Source: Pteria penguin
Lineage: Eukaryota > Mollusca > Bivalvia > Pterioida > Pteriidae
Direction of reading: 5' to 3'
DNA length: 64,000 nt
NCBI GenBank assembly: GCA_035048485.1
Contig: CM068583.1
Coordinates: forward strand, 30,205,341-30,269,340
Shown one piece after another: positions 10,447-23,707 of this stretch. The translations under genes were made by a program, and so were the position numbers. The number at the start of each line of letters is the position of its first letter. The stretch's first letter is position 1. The notes beneath the pieces were generated by a model. It did no database searches. It was not told the DNA's origin and worked only from the letters and a program-made list of their open reading frames with translations.

Positions 10447-12240
10447 AGACAAATGGATACACAAATGAATGAATAACTGTTACAAACAAACAAACAAAAC
10501 GAATAATAAATAAATAAATAAATAATAAATTTAAAATACACATTGGAAACCACGTTAAGTGCAAGTGGTTTGAATCTGATGTTTCCTGACTGTTATTATA
10601 TTACCTCTTCGACATCTTTCTTACTTCCTCTGAATCCCGCTAGTCTACCAGCTTCTTGCTTTGGTTTTCCCCCGGAAAGTTTTTGAAAATAAAAGTTCAA
10701 ATTGGGCAATTTGGGCGACTCCTTAATAATTGATAATGACATTTCAATTTTCTCCACGTTTTCGTAAGATAATTATGTTCGAGTGTGTGCCATGTATGTG
10801 TTTATTGAACGGAACAGGTCCTTGAACATTATTGTATGAGATATGGCGAATAGGCCGTAATGCGCGGAACTAATCGTCCATTTAATATAATTCTATTCTC
10901 TTGTCCGTAAATTGTTAGAATGTAATTTATTAATAAGATATATCTAGGGAAATATCTGAAATAAAATGGACAGCAAATAGTTTTCCGACGTTTAAACGTT
11001 TTTGCTTACCTTATTCAAAGCTTTACCGCTTTTTCAAACGTGTATGAGTACCCTAGTGAAATTCCAAGTCCAGCGGAGGATTACATATAATAGAACTCAC
11101 GAAGTTCCAAGATACTTTGTATGTTATTTTGTACACTAGTTTATTAGCACACACGGTTGGTTTCACTTCATTAATTCATCGTGACTGATCATCAAACATT
11201 TTTTCTGGTCAAAAAGGAAGTGACATTTGATCAAATATATAATCATTGAATAGGATTAAACATTTCAACTTTGTTTTACAAAGAATGGCTTTTCGATTTA
11301 GCTTGGGTCGCCGTTATAAACAATTAGAATTGCTGCTTTCGTATTCATCACCGTGATAATCAGCAAGATGTTTCTTGTCCGGATATCTACGATCGATTCG
11401 TAAATGATGTTATTTAAGCCCAGTCCCAGTAGCTTAATAGAATTCCATCCGTCGAGTGTGCTTTGCCATTTCATGTCTTTACCCTGTAATATGATATCTT
11501 CATACTTCACAACCACACCCCCTTACAATACGATAGCCATCTTATATCTGTTCAAGTTCTACTCTCAGCCAATGTCTTTGACTACATTACGGTAAAACAT
11601 GCTACTGCCAAACACCAAAAAGATAAAAGAATTACTAAATAATTCTGAGAGAGGAAGATTAAAAACATTTTGAAAATTAAGAGATTAAACAATTGAATGA
11701 TTTCGTTACATCACTGCTATGACAAAGGACATTGATATATTAATGCGACACAAATCTTATTGTTTTATGTATAGCTCTGTACATGGATGGGGTATTTGCA
11801 TCTTAAGTTTAGGTCAGTTTGACAATTAATATGATCTTCAAACATGTAAACGTTAGATTTCCTGTGTCTCGGCCTTGAACATCACCGAAGGAACATGCGA
11901 TTTCGAAATGTACGTATGTATGGTCTATATATGGTCTAATATTTATCTTGCCCTTTATGTAGGTATTTAGTTCATCGTTCTCTGATTAAAATCCATTTGT
12001 AATATCAGCGTTGTGTGGGATTTAGTCAGAGAATATTCGTTATTAAACATGAGGCTTTTGTCATTTCGCGGCGAGTGATGGTTCCCAAGAGTGCTAGGAT
12101 AGTAGCTGTAGTTTGAATTTACCCCGGCTCCTTACTTACCTTCGCTCTAGATCATAATTATGTACTGTGTTGGTTATAAATTCTGCGCTGTACATCTTAA
12201 ACTTTCGTATGTCAGGCTGACATTATCCTTCTGGTCTGTA
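10447..12240. other. Intergenic spacer with one possible coding fragment
   Basis: About 1.8 kb without a convincing gene. On the minus strand, 11298-11516 is an open stretch of about 70 codons (contains MKWQSTLDGWNSIKLLGLGL) ending in TAA. It is GC-balanced compared with its surroundings, but it has no ATG start, a poor splice acceptor and no recognised homology, so it is not called as a gene. Confidence 0.35.
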
Positions 12241-12241
12241 A

Positions 12242-12385
12242 ATAAACAACAACAACGACGACGACGATGACAAAACAACAACAACAACAACAACTACTAC
12301 TACTACTACTTTTCTTCTTCTTCTTCTTCTTCTTCTTCTTCTTCTTCGTCGTCGTCGTCGTTGTCGTCATCGTCGTCGTCTCGTC
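12242..12385. repeat. Compound trinucleotide microsatellites
   Basis: Successive CAA, GAC, CAA, CTA, CTT and GTC triplet runs, arranged as a rough inverted repeat around 12305 (GAC/CAA on the left, TTC/GTC on the right). Confidence 0.85.
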
Positions 12386-12525
12386 ATTAAACTGAATTTC
12401 TCATACAATAATACAGTTAAATATGTGTGTGTATTTTAACGGAACAGGATAATTATTCAAGGAGTCATAAAAAAACTTTATCTAAATATTTTAGCAGTTG
12501 CAGCTTTGCAGTAGAAATTCATAAT

Positions 12526-12676
<151 letters not shown>

Positions 12677-12785
12677 TTTGTGGTACGTACGATGAACAGA
12701 CCGACAACAAAAATTTAATTTCAACTTATTTTGATTTATAAGATTATACAATGGCAAAATGAACAAGAGCAACGCCTAGCATGGC

Positions 12786-14320
12786 ATAATACGCCCGTCG
12801 CTTAATTCGGACGGGATCAATTCGCATTTGGCATGCTTTTCATGAAAAACATCTGACGTTTACAAAAGTTTATTGCGTTTCATAGCATTTTATCATAGGA
12901 ATAAGTCCAAGGGCAATAAATCCTGCAAAAATGTTCCTATCAAATTCATCTTCGAATTTGACCTGCATCTTACCTTGATACATGTGTATACCAAATATTA
13001 TTTGAATCCATCATACCTTCACTGAGATAAAGATAATTTTTTTCATATTAGTACATGCATAGAAGCATATATAAGTTTTATTAAATGCAAAGTTGTAATA
13101 AAGTTTTATTCTAATAAGGATTAAATAATTAAGTATCATTTAATTCAAAGATTTTATAAAGGGAAATATTAAGTTGTTATGAAGGAATGATCTTAATGGA
13201 ATTAAGTGCTCATAACATGCAATCATAAAACATTCACACCAAAATAAAACTGTTTCGCTACTCACCCTCTTGAATATTTGATGTGAAAAAAAAAAACTTT
13301 CTAGAGATCATAGGCAGTAAAAAAAGATGCTGCTCGATATGAATCCGATATGTTGAAAGAATAAAAAAAAAACTCTCGAAAATTTTTGTAAAACTAATGA
13401 ACGGATATCTCCCGGACAAGTAACAGATATAACGGACAACGAACGGTAGAGGACCTGACAAAAATCAACGGACATCTACCGGACAAGTAACAGATATACC
13501 GGACAACAAACCTTAAAGGATCGGACAAAATGGACAGCGAACGGATAGTGACCAGATATGCAATATTTTTGAAAAAAAATCTTGAAATTTTTTAGTCCAA
13601 GCCCCCTCCCCCCCCCCCCCCCTAAAATTATAAATTTCCCAAAAATGAAGAAAAAGATATCAATACCTGTAAAATATATGATAGTTGGTACATTTTACTT
13701 GTTTCTTGCTAAATTTCATAATGTTTTTATAAAAATTAGATTTTTAATGAATTTTCAAAAAAGAAAAATCTTGAAAATTATAAGTCCAAGGGCCATAAAT
13801 CCGTCAAAAGTGATCAATGGTAACAAAATTCGAACTGGTACTGACGCCGCTTGATATAAAGCAATAAAGCAAATTTCAATTCGATATCTTGAAAGACGGC
13901 TTAAAAAAGTCCAGAAAACATGACCTTGGACAGATGCTCAACCCCGTCCCCCCTAAAATTATAAATTTCTCAAAAATGAAGAAAAAGATATTAAAACCCG
14001 TAATATATGTGATAGCTGGTACATTTTACTTGTTTCATGATAAATTCCATAATGTTTTGACAAAAAATAGATTTTTAATGACTTTCCGAAAAAAATATTG
14101 AAATTTATAAGTCCCAGGTCATAAATCCGTCAAAAGTAAGTCAATCGCAACAAAACTCGAACTGGTACTGACGTCGATTGAAATAAAGCTATATACCAAA
14201 TTTCAACTCAATATCTTGAAAAACGGCAAACATCAGTCCGGAAAACATGACCCCGGACGGACGCACGGACGTGCGGACAGCGCCATAACATAATACGTCC
14301 CGTCTAATGACGGGCGTATA
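12786..14320. mobile_element. Repeat element with terminal hairpins
   Basis: The left end is ATACGCCCGTCGCTTAATTC followed by GGACGGG. The right end is ACGTCCCGTCTAATGACGGGCGTAT, its approximate reverse complement, so each end is itself a small GACGGG/CCCGTC hairpin. The interior contains two diverged direct copies of a roughly 330-bp unit (13590-13920 and 13945-14290), sharing CCTAAAATTATAAATTTC, GGTACATTTTACTTGTTTC and CGAACTGGTACTGACG. A shorter duplicated unit (CCGGACAAGTAACAGATAT) lies at 13410-13510. No transposase was seen. Confidence 0.6.
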
Positions 14321-15920
14321 AAAATAGTGTAAAATACCTAGATGTCAGTTAGATCTATAGGCAATGAAAAACTACATGACGTTCCAAAGCAGAAAAAAGA
14401 GCTATATGTACAAGAAATCTTAAAAAAAACTTTGTTACTTGTAAAAGCATTTCCCTGGTATCAATTAGTAAAAAAGATTGGTTGATTGAGGTTTTGTTTT
14501 GATTAGAAGGTTTGGGAGAGCCAACAACTAAAGATACTGTGGTTTGCTAACTTTCAAATTCTCCCAACTTTTAAATGAGCACTTTGGTAGAATTTGATAA
14601 TTAGCAAACGGCAATACTTTTCAATTTTTTTTTATCGGAGACAGTATTGGCATTTTGAACAGAAATATGTTTCATATGCGTAACATGGCTGCCAAGTATG
14701 GGCAAATATTAGTTGATGAACACTTTTACCAATATATCCAGTATTTAAGCATATAAACTTCCTTTAGAGTTTAAAATATCAGATTTGTGTAACTTGTATT
14801 GCAAGATTTAAACTTAACGGTACATTAATATATGGTAAGGAAATATCTATCAATCCAGAAAGTTTTGAATCATAGAAAAAAAATCTTATGCAGCTTCAAG
14901 AAAAAAACTTCATTTTAAAACGTTTTAGATGCAATAATGGCAATAATTTAGTGAAATGACAACTTCATAAATGCAGATGGCACATTAATTTTAAATGCAG
15001 GTGCTTCAGGGCATATTATGGATGGTGCCATCCCGATTGTGCCATATTGATATAAAAAAGAACAAAAATCATGTTGGACAATCGAGATATGGTGCACTAG
15101 ATCATTGTTTAATAAGTGCCATAAGATCAAAGGATATTAATTAAAGGTTGTCTCTTATTTCTCTGTAAAGTAGGATGTATCTTATTTCTTTGAAGGAAAG
15201 TAGGTTTTAATATAAATTTCATTTAAATTTATTGAAATTGCAAGAAAATACTTGAATATTAGATTTACAACATGATTATGAGTTGATTAGGTGATATAAT
15301 TATAATGAAAAATGAAAATGAATTGAACTTAAACTAATTTGATTCAAAATTTCTATAAAAACTATAATTTTTTTATTTACGCTGTGCGCCATACGATGTT
15401 TATTTACGTATGTAGAACAATCTGAATAAATGTTAACAAACGTGAGACAATCGGGATATAACCATTATGGATAGGTCGACTGTCGGACGGCAAACAGAAA
15501 GTTAAGTGCTCAGCAAGCAAAGAAAATATCATACTAGCAGAAAAATATGCTTTAGCAGGTTTAATCTATAGATGAAAACATCATATTGTTTCATTTCTTA
15601 TGTGTTCAAGATCGATAAGCTGGCTGTATAGAAGAGTTTTCGTAGCATAGAGTAAAATCTCTTGTAAGATGTGTGTGGAGGAAAAGAGTCCAGAATTCAA
15701 ATATTTCCAACTTCTACTCTACTGTTAACTTAGAGTAATCAATGTACATATCGTTTTTAGATGCTGTGTAAAAAAAGAGGAATTGAAGAATTACATGACC
15801 AAATGTGAGAATTTGTGGTCTGCATCTTGCACTGATGGATAGTCAAATGATGCTATATGGAACAAATTAATGGTAAAACTTCAATCACAATAGCAGAGTG
15901 CTGACAGAGACCCTGTGTAT
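14321..15920. other. Intergenic spacer
   Basis: AT-rich sequence without a supported gene. The plus-strand segment near 14957-15046 reads as a short protein-like stretch (INADGTLILNAGASGHIMDG) between stops. It may be a decayed fragment of something, but nothing around it supports a gene. Confidence 0.4.
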
Positions 15921-15921
15921 C

Positions 15922-17193
15922 TTTAAAGGAGAAGATCAATAGGTTTAAGGTACACTATACGCGTAACAGAGTTACTTATATTAAAGGAGAAGATCAATAG
16001 GTTTAAGGTACACTATACACGTAACAGAGTTACTGATATTAAAGGAGAAGATCAATAGGTTTAAGGTACAATATACACGTAACAGAATTACGTATATTAA
16101 AGGAGAAGATCAATAAGTTTAAGGTACACTATACACGTAACAGAGTTACTTATATTATAGGAGAAGATCAATAGGTTTAAGGTACACTATACACGTAACA
16201 GAGTTACTTATATTAAAGGAGAAGATCAATAGGTTTAAGGTACACTATACACGTAACAGAGTTACTTATATTAAAGGAGAAGATCAACAGGTTTAAGGTA
16301 CAATATACACGTAACAGAGTTACTTATATTAAAGGAGAAGATCAATAGCTTTAAGGTACACTATACACGTAACAGAGTTACTGATATTAAAGGAGAAGAT
16401 CAATAGGTTTAAGGTACACTATACACGTAACAGAGTTACTTATATTATAGGAGAAGATCAATAGGTTTAAGGTACACTATACACGTAACAGAGTTACTGA
16501 TATTAAAGGAGAAGATCAATAGGTTTAAGGTACAATATACACGTAACAGAGTTACTTATATTAAAGGAGAAGATCAATAGCTTTAAGGTACACTATACAC
16601 GTAACAGAGTTACTGATATTAAAGGAGAAGATCAATAGGTTTAAGGTACACTATACACGTAACAGAGTTACTTATATTAAAGGAGAAGATCAATAGGTTT
16701 AAGGTACACTATACACGTACAGAGTTACTTATATTAAAGGAGAAGATCAATAGGTTTAAGGTACACTATACACGTAACAGAGTTACTTATATTAAAGGAG
16801 AAGATCAACAGGTTTAAGGTACACTATACACGTAACAGAGTTACTGATATTAAAGGAGAAGATCAATAGGTTTAAGGTACACTATACACGTAACAGAGTT
16901 ACTTATAATAAAGGAGAAGATCAAGAGGTTTAAGGTACACTATACACGTAACAGAGTTACTTATATTAAAGGAGAAGATCAATAGGTTTAAGGTACACTA
17001 TACACGTAACAGAGTTACTGATATTAAAGGAGAAGATCAATAGGATTAAGGTACACTATACACGTAACAGAGTTACTTATATTAAAGGAGAAGATCAATA
17101 GGTTTAAGGTACAATATACACGTAACAGAGTTACCCATATTAAAGGAGAAGATCAATATGTCGAAGGTACACTATACACGTAACAGAGTTACT
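15922..17193. repeat. 58-bp minisatellite (about 22 copies)
   Basis: The unit begins AAAGGAGAAGATCAATAGG and continues through TTTAAGGTACACTATACACG and TAACAGAGTTACTTATATT. The period is exactly 58 bp, with copies differing mainly by TTACTTATATT or TTACTGATATT and by CACTATA or CAATATA. No coding capacity. Confidence 0.95.
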
Positions 17194-17369
17194 TCATACA
17201 GCTTAAAAGCGGAAATCTGCTGAAGGAGATTCAGATACCATGGGATGTTTATTAGTTTTGAAAACAATCTCTGGTGAGTCTTATCAATGGACAAAGGAAT
17301 TAAACCTATGTCATGTTGTCTGATTTAACTACAAGATGAATCCGTGCACATGTAGGTCAGTGGATGACG

Positions 17370-17600
17370 TGCTCGGATCGTAACCTACATCCAGCATGGG
17401 CACACCAGTATTCTATCTTTGGGACGAGATAGTAAACCCGAGGTCCCGGTGTCTCGATAAGCGTGGCATGTAAACGATCCCTCATTGCTTTGGATGGGTC
17501 CGTTGCAAAGGTATACATTTTTGTGCAATGCATCAGGCAGATGCCGTCATCATACACGTGAAATAATCGTGGAGTGACTTTAAAAATTATCAATCTATGA
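17370..17600 (+). mobile_element. Diverged SINE copy
   Basis: Same family as the SINE at 4481-4761. Shared landmarks are GCACACCAGT, CCGAGGTCCCGGTG, GGATGGGTCCGTTGCAAAGG, GCAATGCATCAG, GATGCCGTCATCA and AATAATCGTGGAGTGAC. The tRNA-like head is badly eroded. Confidence 0.75.
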
Positions 17601-17738
17601 ATTAATCGCCACAAAACTGATTTGTTGATACCGGATATAGATGATATTTTCATGAAGGTTTAAAGGGAAAAACCAATACCAGTGCATTCTTGTGCAGTTA
17701 TACATGTATGTACGTATACACATGTATATTTGGGAAAT

Positions 17739-17740
<2 letters not shown>

Positions 17741-17786
<46 letters not shown>
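17741..17786. repeat. (TG)n microsatellite
   Basis: About 23 TG units. Confidence 0.95.
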
Positions 17787-17788
<2 letters not shown>

Positions 17789-17920
17789 TAATTCGTGTTT
17801 ACAGACTATTAGTACGTGAATGGGAAAGGGGTGGGGTGGGGTGGGGGGTTAGTTAAACATTTTTGTTAAACTAATATTAAAATTCCAGTAGATTGTTTGT
17901 TTGGTTGACGAAAAAACCTT

Positions 17921-19440
17921 GAGGTGCCATCTGATATTGAGGTGCTATCTGATATTGAGGTGCTATCTGATATTGAGGTGCTACCTGATATTGAGGTGCT
18001 ATCTGATATTGAAGTGCTACGTGATATTGAGGTGTTATCTGATATTGAGGTGCTATCTGATGTTGAGGTGAAATCTTATATTGGAATGCTCTCTGATCTG
18101 AGGTCCTCTCTGATATTGAGGTACTCTCTGATGTTGAGGTGCTACCTGATATTGAGGTGCTACCATTATATTGAGGTGATATCTAATATTGAGTGAGGTG
18201 CTATCAGATTTTGAGGTGCTACGTAATATTGAGGTGCTATCTGATATTGAGATGCTATCAAATATTGAGGTGCTATCTGATATTGAGATGCTACGTGATA
18301 TTGAGGTGTTATCTGATATTGAGGTGCTATCTGATTTTGAGGTGAAATCTGATATTGGAGTGCTCTCTGATTTTGAGGTGCTCTCTGATATTGAGGTACT
18401 CTCTGATGTTGAGGTGCTACCTGATATTAAGGTGCTACCTGATATTGAGGTGATATCTAATATTGAGGTGCTATCTAATATTGAGGTGCTATCTGATATT
18501 GAGGTACTGCCTGATATTGAGGTACTGCCTGATATTGAGGTGTTCTCTGATTTTGAGGTGATATCTGATATTGAGGTGCTTTCTGATATTGAGGTGCTTT
18601 TTGATATTGAGGTGCTCTCTGATATTGAGGTGCTATTTGATATTGAGGTGCTCTTTGATATTGAGGTGCTCTCTGATATTGAGGTGCTTTCTGATATTGA
18701 GGTGCTTTTTGATATTGAGGTGCTCTCTGATATTGAGGTGCTATTTGATATTGAGGTGCTCTTTGATATTGAGGTGCTCTCTGATATTGAGGTGCTCTCT
18801 GATATTGAGGTACTATCTGATATTGAGGTACTATCTGATATTGAGGTGCTCTCTGATATTGAGGTGCTACCTGATATTGAGGTGCTATCTGATATTGAGG
18901 TGCTATCTGATATTGAGGTGCTACCTTATATTGAGGTGCTACCTGATATTGAGGTGCTCTCTGATATTGAGGTGCTATCTGATATTGAGGTGCTCTTTGA
19001 TATTGAGGTGCTCTCTGATATTGAGGTGCTCTCTGATATTGAGGTGCTCTCTGATATTGAGGTGCTATCTGATATTGAGGTGCTACCTTATATTGAGGTG
19101 CTACCTTATATTGAGGTGCTACCTGATATTGAGGTGCTCTCTGATATTGAGGTGCTCTTTGATATTGAGGTGCTCTCTGATATTGAGGTGCTCTCTGATA
19201 TTGAGGTGCTATCTGATATTGAGGTGCTATCTGATATTGAGGTGCTCTCTGATATTGAGGTGCTACCTGATATTGAGGTGCTATCTGATATTGAGGTGCT
19301 ACCTTATATTGAGGTGCTACCTGATATTGAGGTGCTATCTGATATTGAGGTGCTCTCTGATATTGAGGTGCTATCTGATACTGAGGTGCTCTCTGATATT
19401 GAGGTGCTACCTGATATTGAGGTGCTATCTGATATTGAGG
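17921..19440. repeat. 18-bp minisatellite (about 84 copies)
   Basis: The unit is GATATTGAGGTGCTATCT, with CTCTCT, CTACCT and CTTTTT variants at the end of the unit. Because 18 is a multiple of three, the plus strand stays open for 423 codons as a DIEVLS hexapeptide repeat, and a second frame stays open as ILRC-type repeats. The long frame begins at TTG, not ATG, ends 20 bp after the array and has no splice or promoter context, so it is treated as non-coding. Confidence 0.92.
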
Positions 19441-20319
19441 GGATATTGAATGGATTATAGTAACTGGGTTTTGGAAATGTATACATGCAGCCGATTAGTT
19501 GTACATTACCATAGCATAAAGCATATAGTTTAGTATACATAATCAGAGGACTGCTTACAGATGCACAATCATGTTTTACAGGGGGCGAAAGTAGCAATGG
19601 ATTTTGATAGTACATTCACTAAACGAATACCTACACTTATAATTGGTACTTATTAGTACCAATGACTCATTTGAAGTTTGTATGTGGTATAAAGTAAGCA
19701 TGAGATAATAATATATTAGGTTATACTGATGTGAGATCAGATTACTGGTGTCATTTTATTGTTTTTTAAGACAAATATTTCCTCCTAATGCATAATTTCA
19801 GAGACGTTTTAGTTTGAAGAGATTTCATGTGAGGCACCGTCCAAATGATAATCTGGGGAGGTCCTTGGTTTTTCATTCCGTCCTCAGTTTTGAGGCATGT
19901 AGATTTTTAAAGGTCACATTTTATTCATTCAGTTATAGGGATAGATTTGCTTTAATACTGGACCGGTTTCTTCTTATGGTCTATCATAGAGACTCATTGT
20001 GACGTTTTATGTGGTTACCAAATGAAAATTTGGAGTTTTTACAACGTTCTTGATTGACTGATTCAGACATTTTTCATCGCCACGTCTAGGCAAAACAACA
20101 CATTACTCAATATCCTCTTTTCTGGCAGATATTTTCACTTCATATTTGAAATAAAATCTATTGGATACATAATTACCTGAATAAATGATATAAATTGAAA
20201 ACTTTCCAGATAAACCTTTCTGCGAAAAGACTGAGAAATATTCCTGGCAACCTACAGCTTCATTCAAAACTTAATTAGAGTTATCTTACTTGTTATCAAC
20301 TGTTTTGATGTGAGGAACG

Positions 20320-20325
<6 letters not shown>
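19441..20325. other. Intergenic spacer
   Basis: About 0.9 kb of ordinary AT-rich sequence. Nothing is supported in it. Confidence 0.5.

Positions 20326-20409
<84 letters not shown>
20326..20409. repeat. (AT)n microsatellite
   Basis: About 42 AT units. Confidence 0.95.
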
Positions 20410-20411
<2 letters not shown>

Positions 20412-20451
20412 AGTTTTGCGAGACGGATATGCGCCTAAGTAGAGCAATAGC

Positions 20452-20600
20452 AGTGGCGGATCCAGAATTACCAAAAAAAGGGGGGGGGCAATTGGGTATT
20501 AGCCAAACTTCTTAGGCTATTTTTAATGCAAAATCTGGATTTTTACCAGTAAATATGTGACCAAAAAGGGGGCCCTCCCCCTCTAAAACCGCCACTGCAG
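20452..20600. mobile_element. MITE-like element with CAGTGGCGGATCC ends
   Basis: The left terminus is CAGTGGCGGATCCAG and the right terminus ends AACCGCCACTG, its inverted match. The interior has G-runs and GCAAAATCTGGATTTTTA. Short termini of CAGTGGCGG type are known from hAT-like non-autonomous elements. A clear 8-bp target duplication was not found. Confidence 0.65.
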
Positions 20601-20679
20601 AGTAAGAAAATGTTTTCCTCAATAAGATATTTTGCCAAATTTTTGCGTTATTTGCCACTTTATACATTTAATATGTATA

Positions 20680-21315
20680 GGAGTATTCTGTCTGTATCCT
20701 GGTGTGGGGAGTGGTCCATACTTTGTGCATCTGATATGTGTAGCAGTTTTCTGTCTGTATCCTGGTATGGGGAGTGGACCATACTTTATACATCTAATTT
20801 GTATAGCAGTATTCTGTCTGTATCCTGGTGTGGGGAGTGGACCATACTTTATACATTTAATATGTGTAGCATTTTTCTGTCTGTATCCTGATATAGGGAG
20901 TGGTCCATACTTTATACATCCAATATATATATATAGCAGTATTCTGTCTGTATCCTGGTGTGGGGAGTGGTTCATACTTTATACATTTAATATGTGTAGC
21001 AGTTTTCTGTCTGTATCATGCTGTGGGGAGTGGTCCATACTTTATACATCTAATATGTATATAGCAGTATTCTGTCTGTATCCTGGTGTGGGGAGTGGTC
21101 CATACTTTATACATCTAATATGTATAGAAGTATTCTGTCTGCATCCTGGTGTGGGGAGTGGTCCATACTTTATACATCTAATATGTATGGCAGTATTCTG
21201 TCTGTATCCTGGTGTGGGGAGTGGTCCTTACTTTATACGACTAATATGTATAGAAGTATTCTGTCTGTATCCTGGTGTGGGGAGTGGTCCTTACTTTATA
21301 CGACTAATATGTATA
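20680..21315. repeat. 63-bp minisatellite (about 10 copies)
   Basis: The unit contains TATTCTGTCTGTATCCTGG, TGTGGGGAGTGG and CATACTTTATACATCTAATA, spaced exactly 63 bp apart. The period is a multiple of three, so plus-strand frames stay open (up to 228 codons) without being a gene. Confidence 0.94.
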
Positions 21316-22494
21316 TAGCTATATACGCTTTTAGTCCATCATGCTGGTGCCGTATACATTATATTTCACCGATGAGATGAAATGAGAGGGAAACAAGGAG
21401 CGAGAGGGTTAGGAAGGAGGGAAGGAGATAGGAGGTTTTAGGGACATTTGGGGGGGGGGGGGGGGGAGATGCCCCCTTTCCACCCCTCATCAACTGTCCT
21501 TAACATATATCCAGTAAAAATATTACAGTACTCAAGTAATAAATATGATACGTTTGTTCATGAATGAACTGTTGAAGAACAAAAGTTCATAATAACATAA
21601 ATTGTTGTGTTATGTATAATTCTAGCGAGCAAAGCTCTCCAGTAAAAATGAGTTGTATCACCTAATTTATTGCAAAGTATGGGTTTATATTACTCTTTTG
21701 TAGACAGATGTTTTCACTGTGTCACAGGGTAAGATTAATTTTTAGTCAAAATCAAGGTAAAATTCTGAAGTTTATCTGTAATTGTGGTACAGGAAAAATA
21801 ATACAATAATCTGCATAATTATCAAATTTGAAGAAAAACGTAAAAAGTGACATAAATGTAAAATCAGCTGTTATATTCATAATTCTGTCAGGAGGAAAAT
21901 TTCATAAAAAAATCTTGACTAGCACAGATGAAGAGTTTTTGATATGCTCTTGTAATATTTGAATGATGAATTTTTATTTTAAAATAACAGCATAAGTAAC
22001 TTTACTATATTTTTCCTTTCAAAGTTTTGAACACGCAAAAGATTGATTGGATAAAATTTGAAACTGTTGAAGAAATTCCCTATCATTTACAAGGTAAGGT
22101 ACAAGAAAGTAAGTTGTTAACTTGTTTCTTAATCGATTAAAGTAAACAAAATTTAAATTTAAATTCATGGTATGATTCCCCCAACCCAGCCCTCCCCTAT
22201 CCCCAGAATATCAAAGGAACGGTGCCTAACTGAAATTTCAAGTAGCATCATAATTATATAATATAACATGTTTCTACATTTTCCTTTATTACAAATTTTC
22301 TGCATAATCTGAAAATATATGTACACAACAATGTAATTTCTGTCACATGTACTATGAATTAATTAATCAGAATCTGCTGTATATCGTTTGCGTGCATATT
22401 TTGTGAAATCTTCAAAGTCACATGTCTTAAACAAGAAAAGAGAGGTATGTGGTTCAATGATGTAAATTCATGTGGCATAGACAGGAAAACGGCT
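21316..22494. other. Intergenic spacer
   Basis: AT-rich sequence with a 17-base G run near 21451. No gene was recognised. Confidence 0.45.
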
Positions 22495-22640
22495 CTGACT
22501 CAGGCGTATGACAAACCCCACCGCGGACATACATAGCAAGATAGTAGAATATGAATATATAAGGCATCACTAAACTATACGATTATGTTGTAGTTGTGCG
22601 CTGACTTAGGTTGACTTAATCATTTGGTGTGTGTAAACAT
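22495..22640 (+). repeat. Dispersed repeat family, copy 3 (fragment)
   Basis: Shares GGCGTATGACA...CACCGCGGACATACA, TAGTAGAATATGAATATATAAGG and TTGTGCGCTGACTTAGG-type landmarks with the copies near 3.1 and 7.9 kb. Confidence 0.6.
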
Positions 22641-22829
22641 ACAGGTTCTAAGAATTTCTACTAGTGAATAATGGCATTTAAATACTAACTAAGGAATTAA
22701 ATCTGATGGATCATTATGTAGTTTTAACTTTGACAGCTATGAGAAAGTATTTACAAATGGCTAAACTAGATATAATTATATTAATTTCAAGGTTTTATTG
22801 GTCATTGTTAATTATCTGTACACAGAAAT

Positions 22830-22930
22830 CAGTGGCGGATCCAAAATTTCCGAAAGGGGGGGGGGGGTGCATACTTGTAAATATGTGGCGAAAAGGGGGG
22901 GGGGGCGCTCCCTCTAAATCCGCCACTGGA
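22830..22930. mobile_element. Short MITE-like element with CAGTGGCGGATCC ends
   Basis: Starts CAGTGGCGGATCCAAAATTT and ends AAATCCGCCACTG. It has two G-runs and TAAATATGTGGCGAAAA in the middle. It is an internally deleted relative of 20452-20600. Confidence 0.65.
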
Positions 22931-23700
22931 AATTGTTGGTTAAAAGAAAGTTATGTTTCTTGTTCAAAGTATTTCTTGAAATCATGTTCCATTAATATTA
23001 TTAAAAGATAAGGATATATGTCTAAACGAAGCTTCGTGAATCTGTTTTATTTTGTATATGTACACAATTCAATTTGGTCAAAGAACAGCAATTAAAGAGA
23101 GTCGTGATTGGCTGATCAGATGAGAAAGGGACTACTATTTCAATGTATCAGGGGCTGTGATTGGATGAAATTATTTGATCAATTTATAAATAAATATTCT
23201 GCTGTAAAATCATGAATTTTTATCTCTTTTCACTAATGCAAAGATTTTCTGACCTGAAAAAGGGTTGTAGTTGATATTTGAATTTTGAAAAGTTTTCTGG
23301 TGACCCCCTTCCAGCAGGAATTTCTCGAAATTAAGGTGGATAACCTATGGTAAAATGTTAAAATTCTGATAGAGGAGGGTCTGACAAACATTTTGATATG
23401 TGGATTATATATATATATAAGATGTAGGATTTTGTGCAAGTCTTGCTTGAATTTTGGTAATTTAACATGTGACCCTATGGGAAATGGAATTACTGTTCTT
23501 TGACTAGTTAGCTAGGAAGCATCAGAAATGCATAGCTTCGGTATATTAGATTGTTGTGATTCTTAATGTCCGAGTTCCGTATCGAATTCTTCCTCGACAA
23601 CAATTTTTTTACACAACGATCCCGAAAAAATGTTGTAGATGTAGAGCCTCTTCCACTTTTACACTTTTTATCGAAACATGATAATCAATTATAATCCAAC
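22931..23700. other. Spacer downstream of the receptor-like gene
   Basis: No gene or repeat supported. Confidence 0.45.
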
Positions 23701-23707
23701 ACCTATG

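Noticed and set aside
11298..11516. 72-codon minus-strand frame containing MKWQSTLDGWNSIKLLGLGL
   Set aside because: Starts at GTG, has a weak acceptor and no polyadenylation signal or homology that I recognise; noted in the spacer entry only.
18189..19460. 423-codon plus-strand frame of DIEVLS repeats
   Set aside because: Starts at TTG, coincides exactly with the 18-bp array and has an equally open second frame, so it is explained by the repeat period.
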